A model generated the notes under the pieces. It was not told the DNA's origin, searched no databases, and worked only from the letters and a program-made list of their open reading frames with translations. DNA of 64,000 bases from Taibaiella sp. (lineage in GTDB: Bacteria > Bacteroidota > Bacteroidia > Chitinophagales > Chitinophagaceae), in contig JACDGL010000005.1 in NCBI GenBank assembly GCA_013815385.1, positions 124,001 to 188,000 of the forward strand. Reading direction: 5' to 3'. Both the position numbers and the translations under genes were made by a program. This document shows positions 34,092 to 43,787 of this stretch, in pieces. How positions within the stretch are numbered: the stretch's first letter is position 1; each line of letters starts with the position of its first letter.

Positions 34092-37000
34092 TTACCGTTG
34101 TACTGAGAAGCGTATGATATTATTTTGTTCACCTACCCTTACCCGCATCAGGTACATACCATTAGGTATATTATTAGCAAGTGATATTTGCTTCTGTACC
34201 ATTCCATTATCAATAGTAGCTACATCTGTGTATACAGCCTGGCCTACCATGTTTAAAATTTCAATGGTTGCAGTCTGTTCAGTTATTCCATCAAACGTTC
34301 CTTTCAGGTTAAAATTTCCAGTATTAGGATTTGGATAAAGCGATATATCCATTCCGGTTGCCAGTTCTGCAATACCAAGAGCCAGGCGTATATAGCCCTG
34401 TGCAGAATCAGGGGAAGCGCATTTGCCATTCCCATGTACTTCTACACTTACAATGTCATGAGTCTTTAAAATACTACTGGTATAAGTACGGCCGGTAGCA
34501 CCGGGGATATTTGTACCATTTACACGCCACTGATAGGTTGGTGTAGTACCGCCATTTACAACTATAGCTTTAAAAGTTATTGCGGTACCCGGAGGAGCAT
34601 CCGGACCGGGATAAGCAACTATACCTACTATTGGTGGTGTTACCGGCTCTATGGTTATTGTAATCTTATTGCTGGTATCTACCGGGGAGGTAATACAACC
34701 CGCATTGCTGGTCAAAATGCAATACACAACAGAACCACTAGTAAGGTAGGGTGAGCTCCATACACTGCTCCCCGCACCAATCTCGGCTACATTATCTACA
34801 AACCACTGGTAATTAGGTGAAGAACCACCGTACAGAATAGAACTGGAGAATGAAGCATTTTGTCCGGCGCATAATGTATCACTTGGATTTGCAGTTATTG
34901 TTATTACTGGTGTAGATGGCGCATCTACCTCCGCGAATACAGAATTGGTAGCCTTACATCCATTCAGGTTAACTGCTATGGTATATGTGCCGCTATTAGC
35001 TATTGTTGCACTTGTAATTACAGGGTTCTGCGAGGCAGATGTATACCCCCCCGGACCTATCCAACTATAAGTAACACCTGAAGTAGCAGTGCTGCTGAAA
35101 AGTAATAGAGTAGCTCCCTGGCATATCGGACCATTGGTAGTAGCTGTTGGTGTAGCAGGATATACACTGTTCACCACTACATTTACAGTGGTAGTATTAG
35201 CAGGGCAACCTGAGTGCGAAGCACTCAACGTGTAAGTACCTGCCATACCTGCAGTAGCATTGGTTCTGAATACATTTTTGCCGCTGGCATTGTACGCCCC
35301 CGGGCCGGTCCAGGTATAAGTAATAGGATCAGGTGCTAATGACTTACCAGATAGTTTTATTGTATCACCTACACACACCGGGCTATTGCTTGTAGCAGTA
35401 GGTGAGGTGGGTACATTATTTACGATCTGTATATTATAATAATCATCCGGGGAAACAAAATTGGGACTGTTAGCTGTAACTCTTATGCGATAACCAGTGC
35501 CTGTAGGTGTAGCGGCAGGGATAGTACAGGCCACTGTGCCTGAGGTTGTAGCAGTAGAAGTACCAATAAGCGTGGGCGCCGTGAAGCTGCCCGTAGCATT
35601 AGATAATTGAACGCTGAAAGTATTACCACTAAAAAATGAATAGCTTGTTGAATAAGCTACATTAAATGTACTGCCAGGGCAAAGCAATGTATCTCTGTAG
35701 GGTTGATTAATAACTACAACTGTATCCTGGTTAAATTTTACCAGAAGGCCATCACCGCCACCAAAACTACCACCTCCATAAGAAGTGTCATAGCCTAAGG
35801 GGGTTGTAACGCCTGCGTTGCTTGTAGTAAACCCGCCCATTACAACGGAACCATCCGACTTATTATAGGCCAGGCAAGTACCTTCATCATCACCGCTGCT
35901 ACCGTAATAAGTACCATCCAACAATTGCCCTATGGGGGTAAATTTCATTACAATAGCGTCTCTGTTGCCATTATAGTTTGTTTGGAAAGAATTAGTATTA
36001 GCAGTAGCTATTCCTGTGGTACTGCTTGAATGGCCTGTTATGCTTACATTATTCAGGATATCAAAAATAATTCCGCCGTAATTTATATCATTTTGTGTAC
36101 CACCTGCATAGGTGCCCCATATTCTATTGCCGGATGTATCAAACTTAGCAAGGAACAGATCATCTCCGCCTCCAATGCTGGTTTGGTATACATTTGCAGA
36201 TGCTATGCCCGTAGTGCTGGCTGTGTAACCCGCTATATAAATTGCATTAAGGGAATCAATGCCTATGCTATATCCCTGTGTTACGTTATAACCATAATAT
36301 GTCCCCCAATGTAAACGGCAAGCAGTATCAAATTTTACCAGGAATGCAGTATTAGGTGTTGTTCCACCCCCGGCGGATGTTTGCCATCCACCAGCAGTTG
36401 CTATACCGCTTGTGCTAAATGTATGTCCTACAGAATAAACTCCTCCATATTGGTCTACCGCAATTTTTTCCAGTTGATCTTGGCTGGCCCCTCCGTAATA
36501 GGTTGCCCAGACCCTGGTACCATTAGGTTTAAATTTAGCCAGGAACATATCTGAAGTACCATTCATTGTGGTATCGTATCCGTTGCTGCTCGCTATTTTA
36601 CTGGTGCTGCTTGCAATACCTCCAAAGTAGATAAATCCGGCTTTACCTATAGCTATGCCGTTTCCACCATCATTGCCGGTACCACCATAATAAGTTCCCC
36701 ACTTCAGCGTACCACTGCTATCAAACTTAGCAAGAAAGGCATCTCCAGGATTACCAAAACCGCCACCACCACCAAAAGTAGTTTGAAATGCGCCGGTAGT
36801 CGCAATAGCACTTGTACTCGCAGTTTGTCCGGTAACATAAACGTAGGCTGAATCATCTACTGCTATATCTGCACCTGCATCATAGCCTGAGCCACCATAA
36901 TAAGTACCCCATTCCAGATTACCCGCTGATGTAAATTTCGCTACAAAAACATCGCCAAATCCACCGCCAAGCGTTGTCTGGTGGGCACCACTTGTAGTAA

Positions 37001-37853
37001 GGCCCGAAATACTGGAAGAAGTGCCAACTACATATATTGCCCCGGTCTTATCTATGGTAGTGCCATTTATCTGGTCACTGCCTGTACCTCCGTAGTAGGT
37101 AGCCCATGTTACAGAAGGATCTATTACTACAGTACCTGTATGGGGTGCAACCTCAAAAGAAAGGGCATTATTATGGTATTTAAAGCTCGATGCAATCTCC
37201 GTACCTGTAGCAGGATCATACGCATAAGGTGAGTGTTCTGTTATATCACCCATAGGTGTTGTTAGCACTATGCTGCCATCTGCTTTCTGTGCTATGTTTT
37301 TAGCGCCTTCGTAATTTACCTGTATATCATCTGCGTTACCATTAGGATGCACAATAAAATCATACTCCATCTTATTATCCTTCACATATATAGCCCAGTC
37401 TATGCCCGGATATACATCATGATATACTATACGGTTATAAGAATGTACGGTTACCGTTTTACCATTCAGGATAGCGGTATGGTAATTCTCAAAATAGCGT
37501 TGGCCATCTTCGGCAGTAGCTACTGCATTTTGGTTTGCATTTACGAGGTTTACATCCAGCCTGTAAGTATGGATGCTTTGCTTACCTCGGCGGCTGGTTT
37601 CCTTTTTATCGAACTGATAATGAAGCGTATTATGTCCTACAAATACATTCAATCCATTTCCGCTTAATGAATACTCCACATCATTTCGCCCTTTTTGATG
37701 TTGGTCAATTACCTGTCCTTTGTTTTCTACAAACACAAACGGTTTGTGAAAGCCTTGTTTCTGTACCGCGTTGCTGTCTTTTGCAAGTAAGGCAAGAGGG
37801 GCTGATAGGCAAGCCAATAGGATAGTATAGAATTTTGTAACAGTAAAATTCAT
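34092..37853 (-). CDS. Giant secreted SBBP-repeat protein, T9SS cargo
   Basis: A 1253-residue exported protein. The signal peptide is followed by a DUF7948-type domain (FVFVENKGQVIDQHQKGRNDVEYSL..HTYRLDVNL). At about residues 250-680 there are seven beta-propeller SBBP repeats of about 60 residues, each built on W(G/A)TYYGG..D, a VYVTG-like strand and an ATTGA(F/Y)QT-like segment. Then come PKD/Ig-like modules (SPVCVGDTIKLSGKSLAP; GPICQGATLLLFSS) and a type A T9SS sorting domain (LYPNPNTGNFNLKGTF..NGMYLMRVRVG). It is probably a cell-surface adhesin or motility-related protein; the exact role is unknown. Confidence 0.85.
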   Translation of the reverse strand: MNFTVTKFYTILLACLSAPLALLAKDSNAVQKQGFHKPFVFVENKGQVIDQHQKGRNDVEYSLSGNGLNVFVGHNTLHYQFDKKETSRRGKQSIHTYRLDVNLVNANQNAVATAEDGQRYFENYHTAILNGKTVTVHSYNRIVYHDVYPGIDWAIYVKDNKMEYDFIVHPNGNADDIQVNYEGAKNIAQKADGSIVLTTPMGDITEHSPYAYDPATGTEIASSFKYHNNALSFEVAPHTGTVVIDPSVTWATYYGGTGSDQINGTTIDKTGAIYVVGTSSSISGLTTSGAHQTTLGGGFGDVFVAKFTSAGNLEWGTYYGGSGYDAGADIAVDDSAYVYVTGQTASTSAIATTGAFQTTFGGGGGFGNPGDAFLAKFDSSGTLKWGTYYGGTGNDGGNGIAIGKAGFIYFGGIASSTSKIASSNGYDTTMNGTSDMFLAKFKPNGTRVWATYYGGASQDQLEKIAVDQYGGVYSVGHTFSTSGIATAGGWQTSAGGGTTPNTAFLVKFDTACRLHWGTYYGYNVTQGYSIGIDSLNAIYIAGYTASTTGIASANVYQTSIGGGDDLFLAKFDTSGNRIWGTYAGGTQNDINYGGIIFDILNNVSITGHSSSTTGIATANTNSFQTNYNGNRDAIVMKFTPIGQLLDGTYYGSSGDDEGTCLAYNKSDGSVVMGGFTTSNAGVTTPLGYDTSYGGGSFGGGDGLLVKFNQDTVVVINQPYRDTLLCPGSTFNVAYSTSYSFFSGNTFSVQLSNATGSFTAPTLIGTSTATTSGTVACTIPAATPTGTGYRIRVTANSPNFVSPDDYYNIQIVNNVPTSPTATSNSPVCVGDTIKLSGKSLAPDPITYTWTGPGAYNASGKNVFRTNATAGMAGTYTLSASHSGCPANTTTVNVVVNSVYPATPTATTNGPICQGATLLLFSSTATSGVTYSWIGPGGYTSASQNPVITSATIANSGTYTIAVNLNGCKATNSVFAEVDAPSTPVITITANPSDTLCAGQNASFSSSILYGGSSPNYQWFVDNVAEIGAGSSVWSSPYLTSGSVVYCILTSNAGCITSPVDTSNKITITIEPVTPPIVGIVAYPGPDAPPGTAITFKAIVVNGGTTPTYQWRVNGTNIPGATGRTYTSSILKTHDIVSVEVHGNGKCASPDSAQGYIRLALGIAELATGMDISLYPNPNTGNFNLKGTFDGITEQTATIEILNMVGQAVYTDVATIDNGMVQKQISLANNIPNGMYLMRVRVGEQNNIIRFSVQR

Positions 37854-38007
37854 AATGCAATATTTACAGCTGTTTAAAATATAAGTATTGTAAAAAGTAT
37901 TAACTTTTTATTATGGGCAATTTAGACAATTTTTATTATAAAATATAATGTAGGCATATTATTGGGGAGTATGCAAGAAAATTAGATAAAAAGACATTAG
38001 AACCATG

Positions 38008-39357
38008 CTATTCATCAGATGTTGCCGAGCCGCTTATGCTTATTTTCACCCGTTGTATGCGCATTTTATCTATTGCTAATACGGTAAATTCATACTCTTC
38101 AAAACTCACTGTTTCATTTATAGCAGGAAACTTACCCGATATTTCCAGTATTAACCCTCCGAGAGAGTCACTTTCACCACGTATATTTTCGAAGGTATCC
38201 GATGGAATGCCTATTACCCTGCATACATCGTTTATAAGCGTTTTCCCCTCAAAAATGTAGTTGTGGTCATCTATTTTCTTATAGTTCAGATCCTCTTCGT
38301 CAAATTCATCCTTTATCTCGCCTATTATTTCTTCCATTATATCTTCCAGGGTCACTATGCCCGATGTGCCGCCAAATTCATCTACTACCACAGCCAGGTG
38401 TATCCTTTTTTGCTGAAATTCATGCAACAGGTCTTCTATCAGCTTATTCTCGTGTACAAAATAGGCAGGCCTTACCAGGGCATGCCAGGCAAAGCTGTCT
38501 TCTTCGGTATGGGGCAGAAAATCTTTTGTATGTATCATACCCGCTATCTTATCCAGACTTTCTTTATATACCGGCAATCGCGAATACCCTACTTCTATAC
38601 AGTGTGCCTGCACTTCAGGGAAAGTCATTTCATAATTCAGTCCGCTTACATCCAGGCGGGTACGCATTATCTGGCGGGCAGTTATATTGCCAAATTTCAG
38701 TATGCCTTTAAAGATGTTTACTTCTTCTCTTGTGGCAGTATGCCCTACAGTTAGTTCTATGGCATGCTCAAAATCCTCCGAGCTTATTCCGTTATTCGTT
38801 TTGCTTCCCAGTCGTCCTTCTATATAAGTGGTAGATGATACCAGCATCCTACTGATCGGGTTAAAAACCCGCATCAGTATTTTTAACGCCGGAGCAGAAA
38901 ACAGCGCCATTCGCAGGTTATTCTGTGTTGCATATACTTTGGGCAGTACCTCTCCAAATAATACGAGCAGGAAGGTAACTACAACCACTTGTATGATGAA
39001 AGACATCACAGCGCTAATGTTAGGACTTATCAACTGCGAGACAAGTACGTTAGTTGTAATTACTATTGCGATGTTTATAAAATTGTTTGCTACCAGTATG
39101 GTAGCCAACAGCATCTTTGGATGATCCAGCAGGGCTACAGCATGTCGGGCGCTGGGTTTTTCCTTGGTCTTCAGATAATTGATATCCTTTGCTGTCAGGG
39201 AAAAATAAGCGGTTTCAGCACCAGCGGTTATTGCTGTCATCAGCAGTAACGCCAGTATGATCATTATTAATATGGTGACATTAGAGGGTGATATGGCAGT
39301 AGCAGCCTGTAGTAGTAATGTGGTAATATTTGTCCCGCCTTCCGGTATGCTTTCCAA
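38008..39357 (-). CDS. gldE: Gliding motility-associated GldE (CNNM/CBS/CorC)
   Basis: A 449-residue membrane protein. An N-terminal CNNM (DUF21) domain with four hydrophobic segments (ILIMIILALLLMTAITAGAETAYFSL) is followed by a CBS pair at about 210-335 (TFPEVQAHCIEVGYSRLPVYKESLDKIAGMIHTKDFL) and a CorC/HlyC domain at about 350-435. Its place after mutY and ssb on one strand is the standard gldE locus of Bacteroidota. The start is TTG at 39357, since no ATG precedes the first helix. gldD, which usually follows, is absent here. Confidence 0.82.
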   Translation of the reverse strand: MESIPEGGTNITTLLLQAATAISPSNVTILIMIILALLLMTAITAGAETAYFSLTAKDINYLKTKEKPSARHAVALLDHPKMLLATILVANNFINIAIVITTNVLVSQLISPNISAVMSFIIQVVVVTFLLVLFGEVLPKVYATQNNLRMALFSAPALKILMRVFNPISRMLVSSTTYIEGRLGSKTNNGISSEDFEHAIELTVGHTATREEVNIFKGILKFGNITARQIMRTRLDVSGLNYEMTFPEVQAHCIEVGYSRLPVYKESLDKIAGMIHTKDFLPHTEEDSFAWHALVRPAYFVHENKLIEDLLHEFQQKRIHLAVVVDEFGGTSGIVTLEDIMEEIIGEIKDEFDEEDLNYKKIDDHNYIFEGKTLINDVCRVIGIPSDTFENIRGESDSLGGLILEISGKFPAINETVSFEEYEFTVLAIDKMRIQRVKISISGSATSDE

Positions 39358-39448
39358 GTTCCTTTGCTTTTGATGAAATCAAAATTAAAAAAAGGAAAGA
39401 TATCTTTAAAAGAGTTCTTTCCTTTCAATAAAGATATAACATAAAACC

Positions 39449-39901
39449 CTAAAACGGCAGATCATCTTTTAAAGGATTACTAGTTGTACCTGCATCATAA
39501 TTCATATCAGGCGATGTTAAGGTGGTAGTCTCATGAGTATCGGTATTTCCCGCAGTATGCTCTCCTTCTTTACGCTTATCAAGCATTACAAGGTTGTCAC
39601 CCACTATTTCTGTACTGAAGCGCCGGTTTTTGTCTTTATCTTCCCAATTACGGGTCCTTAAGCGCCCCTCTATAAATACCAGGCTGCCTTTGTGCAGGTA
39701 CTTCTGGGCCAGGTCAGCAAGGCCACGCCACAGCACTACAGTATGCCATTCGGTCTGCGATATCAGATTTCCGTTCTTATCTTTAAAAGTCTCCGTTGTT
39801 GCCAGTGGAAATTTAGCTACAGCTATATTCCCTTCCAGGTGTTGAAGATCAGGATCTTTTCCCAGGTTACCTATAAGTACCACTCTGTTAACACCTCTCA
39901 T
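39449..39901 (-). CDS. ssb: Single-stranded DNA-binding protein
   Basis: A 150-residue SSB with an N-terminal OB fold (MRGVNRVVLIGNLGKDPDLQHLEGNIAVAKFPLATTE..WHTVVLWRGLADLAQKYLHKGSLVFIEGRL), a short Thr/Asn-rich linker and the acidic tip DDLPF that recruits repair and replication partners. It lies 45 bp after mutY and 91 bp before gldE on the same strand. Confidence 0.94.
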   Translation of the reverse strand: MRGVNRVVLIGNLGKDPDLQHLEGNIAVAKFPLATTETFKDKNGNLISQTEWHTVVLWRGLADLAQKYLHKGSLVFIEGRLRTRNWEDKDKNRRFSTEIVGDNLVMLDKRKEGEHTAGNTDTHETTTLTSPDMNYDAGTTSNPLKDDLPF

Positions 39902-39946
39902 AGAACAAATTTTTTCAATTGATTAAAAATTATAAGCTATCGGCTT

Positions 39947-41020
39947 TTAAAAGTAAAAATTATTTTCTAAAAAAGAAAGCACAGTTTTGGGGAATGCATA
40001 CTTTTTTAGAGCGGTAATTTTCACCCATTTGCCATCCTTACTAGCTATATCCAGCTCATTTTCGTATCGTATTGAGAAAAAGTGCGTTTCGATCAATTGG
40101 TGTGTGAGCCTTTGCTTTACAGTGCCTTTATATTCTGGTAACGCAACGGTTCTTAACGCTGCAAACTCAGGATGTACCAACAATGCTTTTGCATTTAATT
40201 TTTCACTGTTTTCTATCAGTAAGGGCTCGTACAGGTTTTCCCATATCCCCTTACCTGTACGTTTATGTATCCATAGCTTATCGCCGGTATGCAGCAGCAG
40301 GTAATGAAAATACCGGTTTTTTACAGTTGTTTTTTTGCTTCTTACAGGCAATAGTTCTGTCAATCCTTCATGCAGTGCCACACAATATTTGCTTACCGGG
40401 CATTCAGGGCATTTGGGGTTCGCCGGTGTGCACACAGTAGCGCCAAGGTCCATTATAGCCTGGTTGTAGCTGCCACTATCCTTTTTATTAAGTAATCTGT
40501 CCGCATTTTGGGCAAAGAGTTTTTTTCCTTCTGTAGTATCGTATGGGGTCTCTATACCCAGGTACCTTGCCAGCACCCTGTATACATTACCATCTGTTAC
40601 TGCGTGGGGCGACCCATAAGCAAAGGAAGCAATTGCTGCGGCAGTATAAGGCCCTATACCTTTCAGCAAAAGCAAGCCTTCATACGTATCAGGAAACACT
40701 CCATTCAATTCATCACTTATATACTTTGCCGTTGCCAGCAGGTTTTTGCAGCGGTTGTAGTAACCAAGGCCTTGCCATAGCCTGTATACTTCTTCCTCAT
40801 TGGCCTGTGCCAGCTTTTTTACATTTGGGTAGTCTTCTGTAAATCTCAGGTAATAGGGCAGCCCCTGTAATGCCCGAGTTTGCTGCAGTAATATCTCCGA
40901 AAGCCATATCCTATAGGGGTCTTTTTCATTTTTCCACGGCAGGCTCCTGTCATTCACAGTTTTATGCCACGCTACCAGTTCTTTAGTGAAGTATCTGGCT
41001 TTTTGCTCTTCCGGTTTCAT
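39947..41020 (-). CDS. mutY: A/G-specific adenine glycosylase MutY
   Basis: A 357-residue base-excision enzyme that removes adenine opposite 8-oxoguanine. The catalytic domain shows SEILLQQT, the helix-hairpin-helix LKGIGPYTAAAIASFAYG and VTDGNVYRVLARYLGI with the catalytic aspartate. The iron-sulfur cluster ligands are CTPANPKCPECPVSKYC (C-x6-C-x2-C-x5-C). The C-terminal NUDIX-like 8-oxoG recognition domain is complete. First gene of the mutY-ssb-gldE run. Confidence 0.95.
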   Translation of the reverse strand: MKPEEQKARYFTKELVAWHKTVNDRSLPWKNEKDPYRIWLSEILLQQTRALQGLPYYLRFTEDYPNVKKLAQANEEEVYRLWQGLGYYNRCKNLLATAKYISDELNGVFPDTYEGLLLLKGIGPYTAAAIASFAYGSPHAVTDGNVYRVLARYLGIETPYDTTEGKKLFAQNADRLLNKKDSGSYNQAIMDLGATVCTPANPKCPECPVSKYCVALHEGLTELLPVRSKKTTVKNRYFHYLLLHTGDKLWIHKRTGKGIWENLYEPLLIENSEKLNAKALLVHPEFAALRTVALPEYKGTVKQRLTHQLIETHFFSIRYENELDIASKDGKWVKITALKKYAFPKTVLSFLENNFYF

Positions 41021-41150
41021 GTTATCGCAAGATACACAGAGTACTATTATAGTTCTCTTACCTGTAGGATAACATTAAAGACATATTTTCAATTTTACAC
41101 TTATTGGCCTGATTTTATCCAATCAACTATTTTGCCTTAACTTGCCACCC

Positions 41151-41849
41151 ATGCATGTGCATTTCATAGATGCTGTAGTAAAAGGTCTACTGCTTGGCCT
41201 TTTCATGGCTGTTTCTGTAGGGCCTACTCTTTTTGCAGTTATTAAATACAGCCTTAACCTTAGTTACAAGGCAGGGCTTACTTTCGTGTTAGGTGTTTCC
41301 CTGAGTGATATATTGTATGTTACTGTCGCCAACCTCGCAGCATCCTGGCTAAAGTATCTGGAATCTTATGAGCGTTCTATAGCTTATGGCGGTGCTACAG
41401 TGCTGATGGTAGTGGGCTTGGCCGGCTTTATCAAAAAACAAAAGCCTAAAAGGCCATCTAAGATACCGATCACTATAACGGGTGGGCATTATTTCAAGAT
41501 ATTCTTAAGTGGCTTTCTGGTCAATACACTTAATCCCGGCGCTTTTATTACCTGGCTTGGGGCAGTTACCCTTACTGCAAATACACCCCCTTTTTATCGT
41601 ATCCTGCTTTTTGGCACCTGCCTTACTATCATATTAAGCATAGATTTTTCAAAAGTATTTCTTGCGGATAGGATAAAGAGGCTGCTCACATTAAGGCGCA
41701 TTATATTTCTGCATAAATTTTCGGCAGCCTGCCTTTTCCTTATAGGGGCCGCATTATTCGTCAGCACTGCTTTTAATGTACAATTCAAAAGCCCCGGTGG
41801 CGGTAATAAAATGGATAATATTTTATCTAAGCAATCGGCGGTGCGGTAG
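41151..41849 (+). CDS. LysE/RhtB-family exporter
   Basis: A 232-residue inner-membrane protein of the LysE superfamily, which exports amino acids. Landmarks are KGLLLGLFMAVSVGPTLFAVIKYSLNLSYKAGLTFVLGVSLSDILYV and SGFLVNTLNPGAFITWLGAV. Six hydrophobic segments are visible. ATG 41151 is chosen over an in-frame TTG at 41142. The substrate is unknown. It is divergent from mutY, and purF follows 31 bp later with its own -7 box. Confidence 0.85.
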   Translation: MHVHFIDAVVKGLLLGLFMAVSVGPTLFAVIKYSLNLSYKAGLTFVLGVSLSDILYVTVANLAASWLKYLESYERSIAYGGATVLMVVGLAGFIKKQKPKRPSKIPITITGGHYFKIFLSGFLVNTLNPGAFITWLGAVTLTANTPPFYRILLFGTCLTIILSIDFSKVFLADRIKRLLTLRRIIFLHKFSAACLFLIGAALFVSTAFNVQFKSPGGGNKMDNILSKQSAVR

Positions 41850-41865
41850 GTAAGCAACCCTTTAC

Positions 41866-41873
41866 TATCTTTG
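41866..41873 (+). promoter_or_regulatory. -7 box of the purF gene
   Basis: TATCTTTG matches TAnnTTTG and lies seven bases before the purF ATG, again a leaderless arrangement. Confidence 0.5.
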
Positions 41874-41880
41874 CACCCTC

Positions 41881-43728
41881 ATGTCTGATGCCATACACCA
41901 CGAATGTGGGCTTGCATACATCCGCCTGCTCAAACCTCTTGCATACTACCACCGCAAACACGGTACCGCTTTTTACGGCCTTAATAAATTGTACCTGCTT
42001 ATGGAAAAGCAGCACAACAGAGGGCAGGATGGTGCCGGTATTGCTACGGTAAAGCTGAATATAGAACCGGGACACCAGTTTATGCACCGGCTGCGCATCA
42101 GCGGGCCGCAGGCAATTGCACAGATATTCCAGAATGTACAGCATGAGGTCGGTGATCTTGAAAAAATGTATCCTGAAATAAGGCAGTATCCGGGTCTTCT
42201 TAAGGGCTATTTGCGCTTTATGGGCGAGGTGCTGATGGGGCACCTCCGCTATGGTACACAGGGCAGGAACAATGTAGAGTTTTGCCATCCCTTCATCAAA
42301 GCGGATATTAACCCTACTCGAAATCTTGCTATGGCAGGCAATTTTAACCTGGTAAATACAGACCAGTTATTTGCCCTGCTCGACGAGCATCCTAATACTA
42401 CCCTGCGCGAAAGCGATCTGGGTGCTATGATAGAGACTATCCACTATTATCTGTGCCTTGCTGATGATACAGACCCGGGATCACTGAATGTAGAGGGCGC
42501 ATTAAAACAAGCCACTACCCACTTTGATGGGGGTTACGTTTTCGGCGGCCTTATAGGCAATGGAGATAGCTTCGTAATGCGAGATCCGAATGGTATTCGC
42601 CCTGCTTATTATTATGTAAGCGATGATGTGGTTGTTGCTGCATCAGAGCGGCCGGCCATCATGACGTCCTTTAATGTATCGCAGGATGAAGTAAAAGAAT
42701 TACTACCGGGGCACGCCATCATTACAAAGGCGGATGGCACCTTCCGTGATGTGCAAATATTAGCGCCGCGAGAGCTTAAGGCCTGTAGCTTCGAACGCAT
42801 TTACTTCAGCCGCGGTAGCGATGCAGATATTTATCGCGAACGTATGCAACTTGGCCGCAACCTGGCGCCTAAGGTGCTGGATGCTGTACAAAACGACCTA
42901 AAGAATACTATAGTTTCGTTTATACCCAACACTGCAGAGATCGCATTCTATGGCCTTATAAAAGGACTGGAAGATTACCTGCAGAAGATAAAACTGCAAC
43001 GCATACTGGCCCGCCGCCACGAGATAACTGAAGAGGAACTTAGTGAATTGATAAGTCGTAGGGTGCATATAGAGAAGATCGCCATTAAAGACGTTAAAAT
43101 GCGCACATTCATTACAGAGGATGCTGCGCGTAATGAAATGGTACAGCACGTTTATGATATTACTTATGGCACTGTAAAGAAAGATATAGATACGCTGGTA
43201 GTTATTGATGATTCCATTGTACGGGGCACTACACTGCGCGAGAGTATCATTAAAATGCTTGACAGGCTACATCCTAAACGCATTATCATCGTTTCTTCTG
43301 CTCCGCAGATACGCTATCCTGATTGCTATGGGATAGACATGAGCCGTATAGGCGATTTTATTGCTTTCCAGGCAGCGGTAGCTTTACTAAAGGATAAAGG
43401 GATGAGTGAAAAGCTTAATGAAACTTACAAAAAATGTAAGAAAGCAGAGTTGGCCGGCCAGCTTCACGAACGCAATTTTGTACAGGCAGTATATGAGCCA
43501 TTCACGGCTGAGGAAGTAAGCGCTAAAATTGCTGAGATGCTGTGCCCGTCTGATATAAAAGCGACGGTAGATATTATATACCAGTCATTGGAAGGATTGT
43601 ACGATGCTTGCCCTAATAATAAGGGCGATTGGTATTTCACCGGCAACTACCCTACACCGGGTGGTAACCGGGTTGCTAACCGGGCATTTATGAATTATAT
43701 GGAGCAAAAAGAAGGCAGGGGATATTAA
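41881..43728 (+). CDS. purF: Amidophosphoribosyltransferase
   Basis: A 615-residue enzyme that converts PRPP and glutamine to 5-phosphoribosylamine, the first step of purine synthesis. The glutaminase half starts at Cys9 (HHECGLAYIRLL), so a short propeptide must be removed to free the nucleophile. RGQDGAGI follows at about residue 48. The PRPP-binding loop is VVIDDSIVRGTTLRES at about residue 440. The protein is longer than E. coli PurF, mainly by a helical insertion before the PRPP loop and a C-terminal extension. A second, standard purF elsewhere in the genome cannot be excluded. Confidence 0.87.
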   Translation: MSDAIHHECGLAYIRLLKPLAYYHRKHGTAFYGLNKLYLLMEKQHNRGQDGAGIATVKLNIEPGHQFMHRLRISGPQAIAQIFQNVQHEVGDLEKMYPEIRQYPGLLKGYLRFMGEVLMGHLRYGTQGRNNVEFCHPFIKADINPTRNLAMAGNFNLVNTDQLFALLDEHPNTTLRESDLGAMIETIHYYLCLADDTDPGSLNVEGALKQATTHFDGGYVFGGLIGNGDSFVMRDPNGIRPAYYYVSDDVVVAASERPAIMTSFNVSQDEVKELLPGHAIITKADGTFRDVQILAPRELKACSFERIYFSRGSDADIYRERMQLGRNLAPKVLDAVQNDLKNTIVSFIPNTAEIAFYGLIKGLEDYLQKIKLQRILARRHEITEEELSELISRRVHIEKIAIKDVKMRTFITEDAARNEMVQHVYDITYGTVKKDIDTLVVIDDSIVRGTTLRESIIKMLDRLHPKRIIIVSSAPQIRYPDCYGIDMSRIGDFIAFQAAVALLKDKGMSEKLNETYKKCKKAELAGQLHERNFVQAVYEPFTAEEVSAKIAEMLCPSDIKATVDIIYQSLEGLYDACPNNKGDWYFTGNYPTPGGNRVANRAFMNYMEQKEGRGY

Positions 43729-43787
43729 TTCGTCTTTCGTATTTTCCGGGTTTGATTTTGTAAAGCATATTTTATAATATCGTACCT

